Assembly (NCBI GenBank): GCA_032716605.1
Contig: CM064519.1
Span: 26,942,708-27,006,707 of the forward strand
Direction: 5' to 3'
Source of the DNA: Paralithodes platypus
Taxonomy: Eukaryota > Arthropoda > Malacostraca > Decapoda > Lithodidae
DNA length: 64,000 nucleotides
Shown: positions 11,035-23,055 of the stretch, in pieces
Layout of the letters: each line of letters opens with the position of its first letter
Position numbering within the stretch: the stretch's first letter is position 1
Notes under the pieces: model-generated
Told to the model about the DNA's origin: nothing
The model's database searches: none
Seen by the model: only the letters and a program-made list of their open reading frames with translations
Made by a program: the position numbers and the translations under genes

Positions 11035-11150
11035 TTCCTTATAGTTTTGGGCTACAAGTAACAGGAGGTCTGAGCTGACGACGATGAGCAACGACCTTTA
11101 TTGCTTCAGGGTTGTGTGACTAATTGGGAGGATTTACATTCTTACAGTTT
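11035..11150 (+). pseudogene. DIRS-like tyrosine recombinase, continuation after insertion
   Basis: If one copy of TTC (6646-6648 or 11035-11037) is removed, the frame I-I-K-K-A-M-F before the transposon continues as L-I-V-L-G-Y-K after it. A nearby R-R-S-E-L in another frame resembles the Arg-containing motif of tyrosine recombinases. This shows that the transposon interrupts the recombinase domain. The remainder decays into the 3' side of the next LINE. Confidence 0.55.
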
Positions 11151-11180
11151 CTTACAGTAGATCCTCTGGAAAAAGGCAAA

Positions 11181-13895
11181 CTATGCCTGTGTATCCAGCT
11201 CAGTACCAGTACTTGCACTGCTGCGGTCGTTCACGGTGTTGGCGGCGGCGGTAGCAGACACAACATTTTTACTATTCTGTATTTTTGTTTTATAATCAAA
11301 CTTCAAATCTTGTCTTCCCCATGCTTTATCAAGATTACTTTCAAACTCCCTTATTGATTCGGAATCGACTACATACTGGGGCAGTGCGTTCCACTCATTT
11401 ACCACTCTATCACAAAATGAGTTCTTCGCCTTCTCAAGCCTATTTCTTTCTTTGGAAATTTTCTTAGAGTGTCCTCTCGTTCTTGTTCCCTCCCGCATCA
11501 AGAAGATACCTTCACACACATCCTCATCGTACTTTCCTGACACTATCTTAAAAGTCTCTATCATATCCCCTCTCTTTCTCCTATATGCCAGTGTCGGAAG
11601 TCCCAGTGTCCTCAACCTCTGCTCATAGCCCGCGTTCTTCAACGTTGGTACCAGCTTGCACTTCCTCTGCACTTTCTCCACTGCTTCTATATCCTTTACC
11701 ATATATGGAGCCCACACCTGGTTTGCATATTCCAGGTGCGGCCTAACCAGCGCTGTATATAGATTCCTGAAGATTTCTTCGTCAAGTGACACAAATGTCC
11801 TCCTTATCAGCCCTACAATTCTATTGGCTTTGTTTATCTTTTCCGCTAAATGTTCTGAGAAATTTAACTTATTGTCTATCACTACTCCTATATCCTTTTC
11901 TGCACTCACTTCCTCCATCGCTTCATACATACTGTATCCTACCTTGTCTATCTTGCTGGTCCCAATCCGCATGTACTTGCATTTTTTTGGATGAAAAGGC
12001 ATTAACCAATGCTCAGACCATCCCTTCATGCCCTCCACATCTCCTTGAAGCAAACCCATATCTTCCTTACTCCTCACTCTTCTATACAGTTTAGTGTCAT
12101 CCGCATACAGGTATACCTCACTTCCATTAGTTATAACTTCAGGCAAGTCATTGATAAATATAACGAACAGCAGTGGTCCCAACACAGATCCCTGAGGTAC
12201 CCCACTTGTAATTTCCCTCCACCCCGAGCCTATTCCATTCACCAATACCCTCTGTCTCCGATCTTTCAGGAAGGCTTCTATCCATTTCACACATTTCTCC
12301 CCTATATTATAGCTTCTAACTTTCTCTATTAACCTTTTATGTGGGACCTTATCGAAGGCCTTCATAAAATCGCAATATACCACGTCTATTACATCACCAT
12401 CTTCTAGAATTTGCATCCAATCATCTACCACCTTAATTAGCTGTAGTACCGTCGACCTCCCCGGCAAGAATCCGAACTGTCTCCCACTGAAAAGTTGGTT
12501 TGACTTCATATGATCCATTATTCCTTCTCTAATTACCGTTTCCATTAGTTTACACACAACACTTGTCAAACTGACTGGTCTATAATTCCCTGGGTCATTT
12601 CTCTTTCCCTTCTTAAATATAGCTGTTATGTTCGCCTCTCTCCAGTCCATCGGGATTTGTCCTGTATTAAACGATACCTCAAATAACATTTTCAATGGCT
12701 CTACTAACATCTCCCCTCCTTCCTTTATGATTCTTGGGTGTATCCCATCCGGTCCCGGTGACTTACTTCTGTTCATTTTTTCTATAGCCCTTCTTATTCT
12801 AGCATGGGAAAACTCTACTAGTTCTAGTGCCGGTGCCTGTTTGATGGGAATAGTAGGCACTGCATCCTCCGACTCCACTGTTAGTACCCCCCCAAAGTAT
12901 TTCCCCAGCACCTCTGCTTTCTCCTTATCAGTCTCCGCTCTACTCCCACCATTCAACCCCCCCACCAGCTCTGGGATCCCTACTCTTCTTGTTAATTTTT
13001 TCCTGAATGTACTTCCAGAATATTTTTGGATTATCCTTCACATTTCTAGCTATCTCTCTCTCCCTCTCCTTCACCCCCCTCCTTGTTTCCCACCTTATTT
13101 TATTGTTTATTTGTCTACGTTCCAGATCCACTTCCTTAGCCTCTATACTAGACCCCCTGTTCTTTTTTAACAATTTTAATCTTTCCCACAATCGTTTCTT
13201 TCTTCTAATCAATATCCAAAGCTTTCTTTTCATTGGCAATTCTGGGTTAGTTCTTTTCCTCAATTTTGTTTTATCCTTATATTCCCTTACTGGTACACTT
13301 TTGGATACAGCATTCTCCAGTTTGACTCTAATTTTCCTCCACATTCCTTCAGCGTCTTCACCGTTCAAATATTCCCCCCAGTCAATGTCCAAACACCGTC
13401 TCAGCAGCTCATAATCTGCTCTATCATACATGTATATTTTTCTATTGCTTTTATTATCCCTCTCCGATTTAATGTTACAACTAAAGCTTATACAGGCATG
13501 GTCACTATGACCTATAGGGCTATCCACATTAACATGTTCCACTATATCCTCTTCATTGCTAAAAATCAAATCAAGTATACTCCCCTGCGTCCCATCTCTA
13601 TATCTTGTCATCTCTACAATATGTTGCGTTAAAAAACAATCTCTCACTTTCTCTATAAACTTATTTTCCATGCTACCCTGTCCCGCTGGAGTAGTACAAT
13701 TTGCCCAGTTGATCCTTGGCAAATTGAAATCTCCAATCAAAATTTTATATTTGTTCTCTCTATTATCTATCTCCTCCATTGCTTTCAGTAGGTTATCATC
13801 CTCTCCCCTGCTATTATTTGGGCTTCTATATACATATTGTTCCATATGCCACATCTCTCGGTACAAACCAAAAATAGTGATAATGTTGCCTCCAA
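11181..13895 (-). pseudogene. CR1/Jockey-like LINE: endonuclease and reverse transcriptase
   Basis: Two overlapping frames cover one protein. The right frame (to 12940) holds the endonuclease from YRSPN onward (KILIGDFNLPRINW, later G-H-S-D-H) and a basic linker. The left frame (12965-11181) holds the RT: KSPGPDGIHP, YRPVSLTSVVCKL, KAFDKVPHKRL, GVPQGSVLGPLLF, LYADDTKLYR and the C-terminal thumb with ALVRPHLEYANQVWAPY. A frameshift lies at about 12950-12990 within the linker. The 5' side stops around 13895, so the N-terminal third of the endonuclease and any ORF1 are missing. Catalytic residues are intact. A second fragment of the same family lies at 31504-32150. Confidence 0.9.
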
Positions 13896-15293
13896 GTTGA
13901 CGACCCCGGCGCTTAAAAGCGGTTATACATATCAGGTCTTAGGCCCGTCGCCGGCACTAATCTAGTCGAGAGGTTTTTTCTCGGCCCCATCAACAGGGAG
14001 CCGTAGGGATCATTAGTACAGGTACAGTACTTGCCTCACGAGGAGATAACTGGCCTCATGGTATATAGAGGTTGTTGTTGATGATGCATTTATTTTATAC
14101 TAGCCCACTGGGCCTAGGCCCTCGCAAGGCTAGTGGTATGGTATATAGAGGTATTTCAGGGTAGGGATCCTGGGGTAATGGGCAGAACCCACGACATCAG
14201 ACAGGGTTTAAATTTTTGCAACCTCACCCACTGAATGGAAACGGCTAACACTTAATTGTGGACTCCCATTCACGCTTTTGTGAAGCGGTACCTGTATGTG
14301 GTTTTAGATAAACCAAAACTGTCCTGTGTGGCTTTCCGTCACGGGTCTAGTTGGTCTATGTGCTACTAAAGTTAAGCTTAATCTTAATGGTGAAAAGGAG
14401 GGGGGGGGGTTGGAGAGCTCAGGACCTCTAGACCCTCCGCCGGACTATGTGTAAAGGTCACAAGCTGTGATACATGATTAGTCTAGCTGGTGATCTATCT
14501 ATCTATCTATTGCCAGACGCCTTATTCCCCTTAATGGGGGTGGCCATACACAAAATGCCCCCCAAGCGAACCTATCCCCTGTAAGAAGGACAACCCATGC
14601 CAGTTTACTGAAGGACTTACAGGATTAACCACTCAATTTAGGGTCCGTCTGACTCCCGAGGCATTTTATGTATTTGTTAGCACTATTTTTCTACAGCAGT
14701 GTGCGGCTAATCCATCCACTAACCTGCTTCACCCTAAGATAGCAGTACTGATTTGTACAAGGTTTACTCCCCTAGACAGGTTGCCGACCAAGGCTGACGA
14801 GTCCCATCCACCCGGATTTTTATAAGGTTATCTCCCCTAGATGGGTTCCCGACCAAGGCTAACGAGTCCCATCCACCCGGTGATACAGCTCACAAATTTA
14901 ATTTTAATTTTATAAATATCTATCATAATTGCAAATATAGATTATTAAGTGTAAATTGTACAAATATATGGTGTGTACAAATTAGTTAAGGACATAAGAT
15001 AGAATCAAATGGTTTATTTATGCCTTTAAGATGTTGGACAGGAATATAACTGTTCTTGGAAAACAAATTGAATCTCAATGTGATATTCTTTAACAGATGT
15101 ACCTGTATGGTCATTGTAAGCAGATCTTCTTCGAAGAAACGCACTGCTATCTTTCCATTTTTTCTAATTTTTATTGTATGTAAGCAATAAAGACTTAAGT
15201 TTGTTATACGATTCTTTTTCTCTACCTATGGTATTTTGCTAGTGGTTTGATATTGTCACGAATGTCCCCCTCCAGTCTTGAGATACTGTATCA
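13896..15293. other. No gene seen; short repeats
   Basis: No coding signal. 14496-14670 contains CTATCTATCTATTGCC followed by a block shared with 24490-24610, probably the 3' tail of an RTE-like LINE. 14761-14880 is a repeat pair listed separately. An AATAAA lies at about 15188 without a supported gene before it. Confidence 0.5.
14761..14880. repeat. Two ~60-bp tandem units, also at 32428-32544
   Basis: Units share CCAAGGCT(G/A)ACGAGTCCCA and CTCCCCTAGA. The same two-unit block recurs at 32428-32544, so it is part of a dispersed repeat. Confidence 0.8.
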
Positions 15294-15407
15294 GGCATAT
15301 CGTCAATGATGGAGGGGCCACTAATAAATTATAGGTTTGAGTCCCGGAGTGAAGAATGAAAATCTAATATTTAGTAGTGGCCCCAAAATCATTGACGATG
15401 TAGGGCC
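15294..15407. repeat. Inverted repeat (ATCGTCAATGAT arms)
   Basis: ATCGTCAATGAT..GGGGCCACTA at the left is mirrored by TAGTGGCCCC..ATCATTGACGAT at the right, enclosing ~50 bp. A half copy with the same arm lies at 16206-16290. This looks like a small foldback element. Confidence 0.7.
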
Positions 15408-15543
15408 CTCCCTTCCATCCCCTTCCCATTCGTTTGATGTCTTAAGTTTAATCTTGATATATCATTGAAGAAGGAATGGCGACACTTAGAGCAGCGTCTC
15501 GGCTAGAATCCACATAAGACATCCACGAGCTGGAAAGCCTTAA

Positions 15544-16024
15544 CCCTTCTGGCCCGGGTGTCATTTTAATATGACACCACGAAATAAGGGCAGGTGCCCG
15601 GGTGTCCTTTCAGGAGATAGTAAGCTTTCAAGCCTATTCAGCTTGGTCTGAACGCCGTGCGTCCGACGCATGTAAACAAAGCCGATCGTTGCGTCACCGC
15701 ACCTCCGAAAACAAGAAGGAGAAGACTCTTTTGTTATTGTATGTTTGTATGTCGTTGTTTCAGTAGTGAAAAGATGGTCATATTGCTAACATCGCCTGAA
15801 AATGCTCTCCACTAAAATCGTCATCACAACTGAACCAGTTGACTTAGAGAGCTCTACTCAATGCCAGTCTACAGATTGGAAACCACACTACATTTATAGA
15901 TGCGTGGGAAATTTCTAGCAGTTAAAATTAACCAAAATACGGTAGCCTAGGCCTAGACGTTTTTCGGCCAGATCGCCCGGATACGCCGCACTGTCATTAG
16001 GAGAGCTAGCCCGGGCCAGGAGGG
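15544..16024 (+). mobile_element. TTAA-flanked short DNA element, copy A (481 bp)
   Basis: Flanked by TTAA at 15540-15543 and 16025-16028. Ends are CCCTTCTGGCCCGGG and GGGCCAGGAGGG. It shares a core with copies at 17257, 22238 and 36258: ACTGAACCAGTTGACTTAGA followed by GAGCTC and TACTCAATGCCA. No coding capacity. The TTAA duplication and CCC/GGG ends suggest piggyBac-type mobilisation; this is inferred. Confidence 0.8.
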
Positions 16025-16924
16025 TTAATATAACAAATTTTAAGTTAATTTTTATTTTTTATAACGTTTTTTTGTAGTGAGTACCCAATCCTAAAGACGA
16101 TTCCATGAGAATTAGCGTTACACTAATGATGTTAGGACTCTTTCCCCTGCGGCGGGTGTTTCAAACATGCTAACCGCGGGTGCTTAAAAGGGGACTATTA
16201 TACTAATAGGCATATCGTCAATGATTTCGGGGCCACTACTAAATATTAGGTTTTCATTCTTCCCTCAGGGACTCAAACCTATAATTTGTGTGTGATATGT
16301 TGATGTTATCTATGCATTATCCTTGTAACTATAAAACTACAACCCACTACAGTATCTAAATAATAAAACTTGTACACCTGGCTCTTGTATGCTCTACACA
16401 CCTCCCCCTCGGTAAAACAGAACCTGTGACAGATGGTAAAGACAGCGCAACTATCTCTAATAGAAGTTGGCATCTTATGTATATCGACAGGGAGAGGAAG
16501 GGGGTTGTTCCCTTATAATGTCATTAACCTAACCTAACCTAGTACAGTATTGGGCACACCCCCGCAAGCGTGTCAAATTACTAAACAAAAATGCGAGTAA
16601 AAAAACACCCCTGACATCGTGCGTTATAACTAAATGGTCAACAGAAAACGGATGCGATGCGAGGGCAGTGGACCAGAGCGCACAACTCTTTTATATATAT
16701 ACTGTACAGTACATATGTTTGGGGGCAGGAGCTAGGAATCCTCCTCCCCTTGTAAAATTCTCCTACTCAAGACAGAGAAAGGGGCGAGGGAACGCGAAAG
16801 TGGTGCCGGGCCCTAAGAATTGGAACTTTATAGGGTTCTGTTCGAGCTCTGTCTCGAGTCGGCTACTCCCAGCAATGGGGTTTGCCTATCTATCTACCTA
16901 TTGCCTGAAGCCGTGATCCCCGAA

Positions 16925-18290
16925 GGGGTAGCCACGAACAAACCGCCCCCATGCATCTCTGTCCCCAGTCAGTCGACGCTCCTCCTCCCAACCAGCACCG
17001 CCTTCATCCATATACAGTACTTCCTCACTCCATCCTTCCACCTCTCCTTCGGTTTACATCTCCCTCTCTGTCCTTCCACCTCGCTCTCGTACACCCTCTT
17101 AGTCATTCTCTTGCTTCCCATACGTTCCATATGGCCGAACCATCTCAAGCTGTTCCTTTTCACACTTTCCAGCACATCTACCTCCAGACCACACCTCCTT
17201 CTTACTTCCTTATTCGTCTGTCTATCCCTCCATGTAACTCCGCACGCACTTCTTAACCCTCCAGCCTCGGCTACGCATTCTATAATATATCCCCGAAACC
17301 CGGGGGATTTGGCCGAAAAAACGTCTCGCCTAGGCTACCGTATCTTTGTTATTTTGACTGCTTTCGCATTCCCGCGCATCCCCAAGCGTAGATGTGTTTC
17401 GTACCTGTAGAATGGCGTTGAGTAGAGCTCTCTAAGTCAACTGGTTCAGTTGTGATGACAATTTCCGTGGAGAGAACTTTGTGGCGATGTCAGCCATATT
17501 AGCCACTTTTCACTACTGAAATGACAACATACAGCCACACAAGAACAAACTACGCCTCTCCTTCTTGTGTTCGGAGGTGCGCGGCGTCGGTCCAACCGGC
17601 TGTGTTTATATGCGTTGGACAGACGCCTTTCAAAACAAGCTTACAGGCTTTCAAGCTGCCGGAGCCTCAGAGCCCAACCGGGTCTGGTGGGTTAAGTAAC
17701 TCATTTCCACCCCTCTCACTCTTGGTCTGAGTCTCTTCTCCAACGTCCATGCTTTGCTTCTGTAAGTCAGTGCCGGGATTACCACATTGTCAATGCAAGG
17801 ACTTCTTCACTTCCATACTGACCACCCTATATCTTGATACTGCTTTCAGCATTCCTACAACCCTCTTCCCCTGTTGCACCCTCTCCCGCACCTCTTCATC
17901 TTTACTCAACACACTGCCCAAATATTTAAATAAGCTGACAATCTCCATAGCCTGACCGTTCAACTTCACCTCACACTCTGTGGCTTCACCCCTTTCGAAG
18001 ACCATAACCTTGCTCTTCTCCGCATTTACCTTCAGATTACGTTTTTCGCACACTGTTCCAAACATATTTACCAGACCCTGCAACTCCCATTCATTATATC
18101 GCTCATCAGAACTGTATCATCAGCAAGCAGCAGTACAGGTAGCTTCCACTCATTTCCCTCCCTTATCAGCGATACACCAACATCCACTGCTCTTCCTTGT
18201 ATTTCTTCCATGACTCCATCCATATATACAATAAACAACCACAGGGACATCACACACCCCTGTTTCAACCCAACATTCAGATCAAAGAAC
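16925..18290 (-). pseudogene. RTE-like LINE remnant, copy A
   Basis: Read right to left: KQGCVMS..LF..YMDGVM and LLADDTVLMSD (RT catalytic box) at 18268-18070, then CEKRNLKVNAEKSKVMVF and FKYLGSVLSK near 17930, then SVKRNSLRWFGHMERM at 17175-16969 (C-terminal). Frame breaks occur throughout. A TTAA element (17257-17691) interrupts it; the uninterrupted order is seen at 58190-58330. The 3' tail near 16900 resembles the block at 14496. Role in life: EN/RT-type retrotransposition; this copy is dead. Confidence 0.8.
17257..17691 (-). mobile_element. TTAA-flanked short DNA element, copy B (435 bp)
   Basis: TTAA at 17253-17256 and 17692-17695. The related RTE sequence at 58290-58310 has a single uninterrupted CTTAAGTAA at the same place, giving an empty-site comparison. 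Core and end style match copy A, on the opposite strand. Confidence 0.85.
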
Positions 18291-18329
18291 TCTGCTCATT
18301 CTCCACACGTTTGGGGTTTGTGCCTGAGT

Positions 18330-18965
18330 ATATATGGTACTGTACAATTGGTCAAAGTTCCAGCTGACCCACCCTCACTCTGGGGCTCGCAGAATTATCT
18401 GGCAATACTGGTGTAGGAAGGAGGTGTGTCTTACAAAGATTGGAATTGGTAGATCTGATTTCGGCTATATCATTGTTAGAACATATACTAAACAAGGGAA
18501 AGAAAGCCTGGTAGATCTGATTTTGGCTATATCATTGTTAGAACATATACTAAACAAGGGAAAGTAAGCCTATCTCAAATAAAAATGCATACATCGCTAT
18601 GTATGATCCCGAACATTCACCCAAAGTTCGTAGATTTGCTTAAATATTCAAGTTATTATATCCACTGATTGGCAACGCATATAAAACCTGCTGGCTGCCA
18701 CAACATACTTTACTCGATATTATAAGAATACATATTTCTGTTTTATTGGTGGCTGCTTAATGAAGGAGCATTTAGTCTTCACAACGTGAACATTACATAG
18801 TCTAATTTGCAGTAATATACAGGACAGACACAGGTAACATAACACATTAATGGCAAGTGGTATCCCTGCACAACTACACCAGTATTGCCAGTTAATTCTG
18901 GGAGCCCCAGAGCGAGGGTGGGTCAGCTGGAACTTTAGCCAACTGTACATAAAAACATATACAGG
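18330..18965. mobile_element. Foldback-type element with ~90-bp inverted arms
   Basis: 18330-18416 and 18874-18960 are inverted copies (AAGTTCCAGCTGACCCACCC and its reverse complement). Between them a ~63-bp unit (GGTAGATCTGATTT(C/T)GGCTA) is tandemly duplicated from about 18447 to 18567. No coding signal. Confidence 0.75.
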
Positions 18966-18990
18966 TATACCCAGTACTGTATTTGGTAAG

Positions 18991-19183
18991 ATCCTGTGTA
19001 GCGGGGAGAACTTTTTCAGATGCCTATTTACAAAGAAACATTGAATATCTTTAACCTAACCAAACCTAATCTAGTATATTAGTGGACTATTTGGTTATGT
19101 AAAATATAAAAATATATTGTAACATTACCAAATTATTGAGATATACCGGTAAGTACAGTACAGGTCTCCCCACTACACCGGAT
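18991..19183 (+). mobile_element. MITE with ATCCTGTGTAG ends, copy 1
   Basis: Starts ATCCTGTGTAGCGGGGAGA and ends TCTCCCCACTACACCGGAT. It matches, inverted, the copy at 23547-23750, including an internal AACCTAACC-like stretch. Confidence 0.75.
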
Positions 19184-19964
19184 TGTACCATATATTTTTC
19201 GAATTTCTAGCCTTAAAAAAAACTAACCTTTTCCTACAGAATCAGAACCGCACCCCTTCTTTTTCTCCCTCTCTTCCTCCTCCTTTTTCTTCTTCTTCTG
19301 GGAACGGGCGACCAGCAAGGTATCTGGATGGTGGTCTCTCTCACTACTCTCCATCAATCTGCAAACAAGAATATCATAAATAAAACTAAAACATTAGGCT
19401 TTCCATAATGCAGTTAGCCTGTTAGGTCTGAGTACATGATTAGATTGATATCCAAAATTCGAAAATGGATATTGATCGTGATTGTGTACTCAACCTTTAA
19501 CCTAAGAAGTGCACATGGGGGGTATGAGACACCACACTCCTGTGCCGACGTATTTGAGCTGTTCCCATCACTAACATCGTTATTTTACCATAAATAGCAT
19601 TAATACTTATCCATATGCGCCTATTATAGGTTGTTTATAAAGGTATTAACCTGTTACAACAATAAAACAAGTGGAAACAGTGTTTGGATGGTCAAAATCG
19701 GCGATACAGGCCGGGAGTTACATAATGTATGGCTGAAGCAACCTCCCTGCCCTCCACCCCTCCCCTTGTCTGGAGAGACACTGTTCCGCAATAGTCTCTC
19801 TCTCGCTCTTACCCACGCTTGGTAACAGTGATGACAACGCCCTGCTACCAACTCGCTAATGTTAGCACGAAAATTAACCACAGAATAAGGGAATAACAGG
19901 GAAAATAGGTGATAACTGAAGGAGGGGAGGTGGAGGAGTGATATTTGGCATGGCCCAGGGAAAA

Positions 19965-20009
<45 letters not shown>

Positions 20010-20116
20010 GGGGGTGTTTTAAATGGATTTTTTTTTTCCCTTACTCTTAAGAGTCTTCCCGCAGTCCTCCGGGGGAACTCTTAAGAGTCTTCCGGCAGTT
20101 CCCGGGTTAACTGTAT
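19184..20116. other. No gene seen; low-complexity tracts
   Basis: Contains a long A run (about 19968-20006) and two copies of CTCTTAAGAGTCTTCC(C/G)GCAG at about 20044 and 20080. Confidence 0.5.
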
Positions 20117-20187
20117 TGGTGGTGTAATGGTTTAGATGCTTATGTCTGGGTGTGGTGTCCCGAGTTCGAATCCCGGGAGGACCATAA
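20117..20187 (+). other. tRNA-like sequence (pseudo-tRNA or SINE head)
   Basis: GGTGGTGTAATGG resembles an A box and AGTTCGAATCC at 20163-20173 a B box. The presumed acceptor strands do not pair over seven bases, so a functional tRNA is unlikely. Confidence 0.4.
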
Positions 20188-20271
20188 TTTATGCTTTCAG
20201 TAGTTTATTCAAGTGTAGGTCTATTGGGGTTTGTAATTGATGATTAATGTTAAGAACAGGGTGTTACTTAG

Positions 20272-20709
20272 CCCGTACAGCCCCAGCGACGCGTCTGACG
20301 CGTCGGCGATGTATGTAACGCACAGCCCCAGAGACGCGCCTGATGCGTCACCCTAATTGCGCCGACCGTAACCTCAGATGTAGCCACTCAAGAGGGCTCA
20401 GATTTGTATGGAAACTGTGTACGTATCCCACGCAACCGTGCCGATGGTTGAAAACTCTCAAAGTCCACGTGCGTGCGCGTGAGCGCGCAATAACCTGTTT
20501 TTTTGGGGTAATTGCCTTCAATTTTTTACTCTTGTAAAATACGTTTTCGGGGGCTCTGTAGGACCATTTTTTAAGCTTTTTGAGCGGTTTTTCGTGGTTT
20601 TTCCTTCATTCCTAACCCATTCGCTATTGTTTCTGGAATAAAACAATTTTTTGAAAACCGGCCGGGTTCTGGTGAACAAACATTACAAAACTAGCCGGGG
20701 CTCCACGGG
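20272..20709. mobile_element. TTAA-type short element, second family (438 bp)
   Basis: Left TTAG (20268-20271) then CCCGTACAGCCCCAGC; right GCCGGGGCTCCACGGG then TTAA (20710-20713). The two ends are imperfect inverted repeats of about 20 bp. The left flank differs by one base from TTAA. A direct repeat containing AGCCCCAG(C/A)GACGCG lies at the left end. Confidence 0.55.
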
Positions 20710-20896
20710 TTAAATACTAACTCCAAAGAGTTAACAGGCATGATACAAATAACAAGAACCCTACTGGAAATAAGTATGTCAACCCTTACAAGATCTGATT
20801 ACAAGTTTGTTTTCTGATCGAACTGGCTGTGGACGAACTGGTTTGTGATCGAAACGATCGAAAGCTCGTAATGCAATCATGCGCATAATATTTCTA

Positions 20897-22030
20897 TTTG
20901 CTCCCTGCTGGCAATATATATGATGGTGACAATATGTCATGGGGGGGGTGAGGGGGGCAAAGCCCCCACCTCAACATATTATTGTATCCAATGACATTCA
21001 AAATAGATGGGAACACGATCGCACGCGTCCGATGCCGCCGTCATGTTTACATATGTCTATCGCCGTGGTTAAGTTCGCGTCTATTTTGATGGCGTATTTT
21101 TCGGTTATTTGCCCCCTGCTGGCAATATATATGATGATGACAATATGTCATGGGGAGGGAGTAAGGGGGGGGGGGGGGGGCAAAGCCCCCCTCAACATAT
21201 TATTGTATTCAAAGGCAGTCAAAATAGACGGGAACATGATGGCAAGCGTCCGCCGCCACTCCGCGTAGTGTAAACAAGGCTGGCGGTACGCCATAACTCT
21301 ACAGTCTACCCCTTCATTGCTATATTTCATTACCGGGGCAAATGCATTAGACCCATAGGAGACCTAATATAAAGCACTGTGAAAACAAATACTCTCCCTA
21401 TCCACGGTGTCGCTAAAACTGTGGGGTAAACCTTAATTAGGGATTATATTAAGAAGACTGTATGTATGTATGTAATATTTATTTTCTTCTGGGTGGCCGA
21501 CTCAAGACAGAGCTCGAATAGGGACAACACAACAGAAAACAATGAACACACAAAGAAGACTACCGGGGCGTTATTAGACCACTCTACACGTGGGATTACA
21601 CCGCTTATTTTCATAAATTATTTCACAGTTACCAATTACTTGCCCCTTGCTGGCATTTTATATGCCTCAAAGGCCTTCAGTCCCAAAAAACGGCCAAAGA
21701 ATCGAACGTAAAAATGTGCGAACCGCGAGGGTAAGCTCCTCGAATGAAACCAAATTAGGCTCCCTATTGGCAACATAAATGTTGATTTATAAAACACATG
21801 GGGAAGGATGTAGTATCCGGGCGTACGATCATGTTTACATAGGTCGTGCGGTCGCGGTTACGCTATTTTTCCTTTTTTTGTCTGTTATTTGCCCCCTGCT
21901 GGCAATATATATGATGATAATAAGTCATGGGGGCCTCTACCTATCATTGTATCCCACGGCAGTCAAAATAGACGGGAACATGATCCCGAGCGTATGATTA
22001 GTGTAAACAAGGCAGGTGGTACGCCCGAAT
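20897..22030. repeat. Cluster of GC-run dispersed repeat units
   Basis: Units share CCCTGCTGGCAATATATATG, ATGTCATGGGG, a G run plus GCAAAGCCCCC, CAACATATTATTGTAT, CAGTCAAAATAGACGGGAAC and TAGTGTAAACAAGG. Units start near 20900, 21108 and 21892. Parts recur at 23225, 23945, 24236-24490, 32550-32880 (inverted), 49405, 50790 and 60418. No coding signal. Confidence 0.8.
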
Positions 22031-22173
22031 ACTACATCCATACCAACACATGTAACCAAATTCTAAAAAAAAAATCCGAAAGCTTCATTTCTTACCACCG
22101 GATTTCTTGATAGCCTAATTAGGCCTATTGGAAAAATATGAAACTACTGTACAATGTATTTGCATCATATTAA

Positions 22174-23055
22174 CCCTTTCACTGCGGACAACGTTCTGGA
22201 ATGGCATGACAATTTACTGCCATTTAAAACCCATTAACCCTTCCTCCCTGGGCTGTCTTACCAAATGACGGTCGCCCCTACCCGGGCGATATGGCTGAAA
22301 AACGTCTAGGCCTCGGCTACCGTATTTATGTTTATTTTCACTGCTAGAACTTTCCCACTCATCTATAATCGTAGTGCGGTTTTCAATCTGTATTTTGGCA
22401 TTGAGTAGAGCTCTGTAAGTCAACTGGTTCAGTTGTGATGACGATTTCAGTGGAGCCAATATTGCAGAGATGTTGCCAATATGGGGGCTTTTTAGACACT
22501 AATTTCATCGTGACGTCAGAACAATAACATTGAGGAGTCTTCTCCTTCTTGTTTTCGGAGGTGCGGTGACGAACGCTTGGGTTTGTTGACATACGTCGTA
22601 CGCACGGCGTTCGGACCAAGCTTTATTAGGCTATTAAGCTCATGCCTTAGATAAGGCATACCGGGTAGCGGCCCTTCTTTCGTGCTGTCCTTACCTAAGG
22701 CAGACCGGGTAGGAAGGGTTAAAGCCTGTGGAGACGAGTGCGAGTGAGCGGGAACGCGGAAGGCTTCTGTCCCCTCTCCAGCACGTCTGCCGGAGCACTG
22801 AGACTCTCACCCCATCTCTCGCGGGACCTATGCAACGCTGCCAAAGGTATATGTAGCGCGACATTTCTAATAATTAGCGAATATTTGCCGATGTCTGGTG
22901 GCTACAAAGCTCATTCTGGTGTCATTATAGAGCTATTTTCTTCTAGTTTTTTGTTGTATACATTTAATTTCATTCAGGCATTTGCTTAAGCAATCAGGAG
23001 TGCCTGAATGAGCCCTATTATATATTATAGCGGAAATAAGCCCACAGCGTAAGGG
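22174..23055. mobile_element. TTAA-flanked element containing another TTAA element
   Basis: TTAA at 22170-22173 and 23056-23059; ends CCCTTTCACTGCGG and CCACAGCGTAAGGG are imperfect inverted repeats. Removing the inner element (22238-22718) leaves about 400 bp. Internal sequence is non-coding. Confidence 0.65.
22238..22718 (-). mobile_element. TTAA-flanked short DNA element, copy C (481 bp)
   Basis: TTAA at 22234-22237 and 22719-22722, ends CCCTTCCTCCC and GGTAGGAAGGG. Carries the same core as copies A, B and D on the minus strand. Nested in a different TTAA element. Confidence 0.8.

Noticed and set aside
15188..15193. AATAAA as a gene's polyadenylation signal
   Set aside because: No coding exon could be supported upstream.
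20117..20187. A genuine tRNA gene
   Set aside because: Acceptor strands do not pair and the T stem has a mismatch; kept only as tRNA-like.
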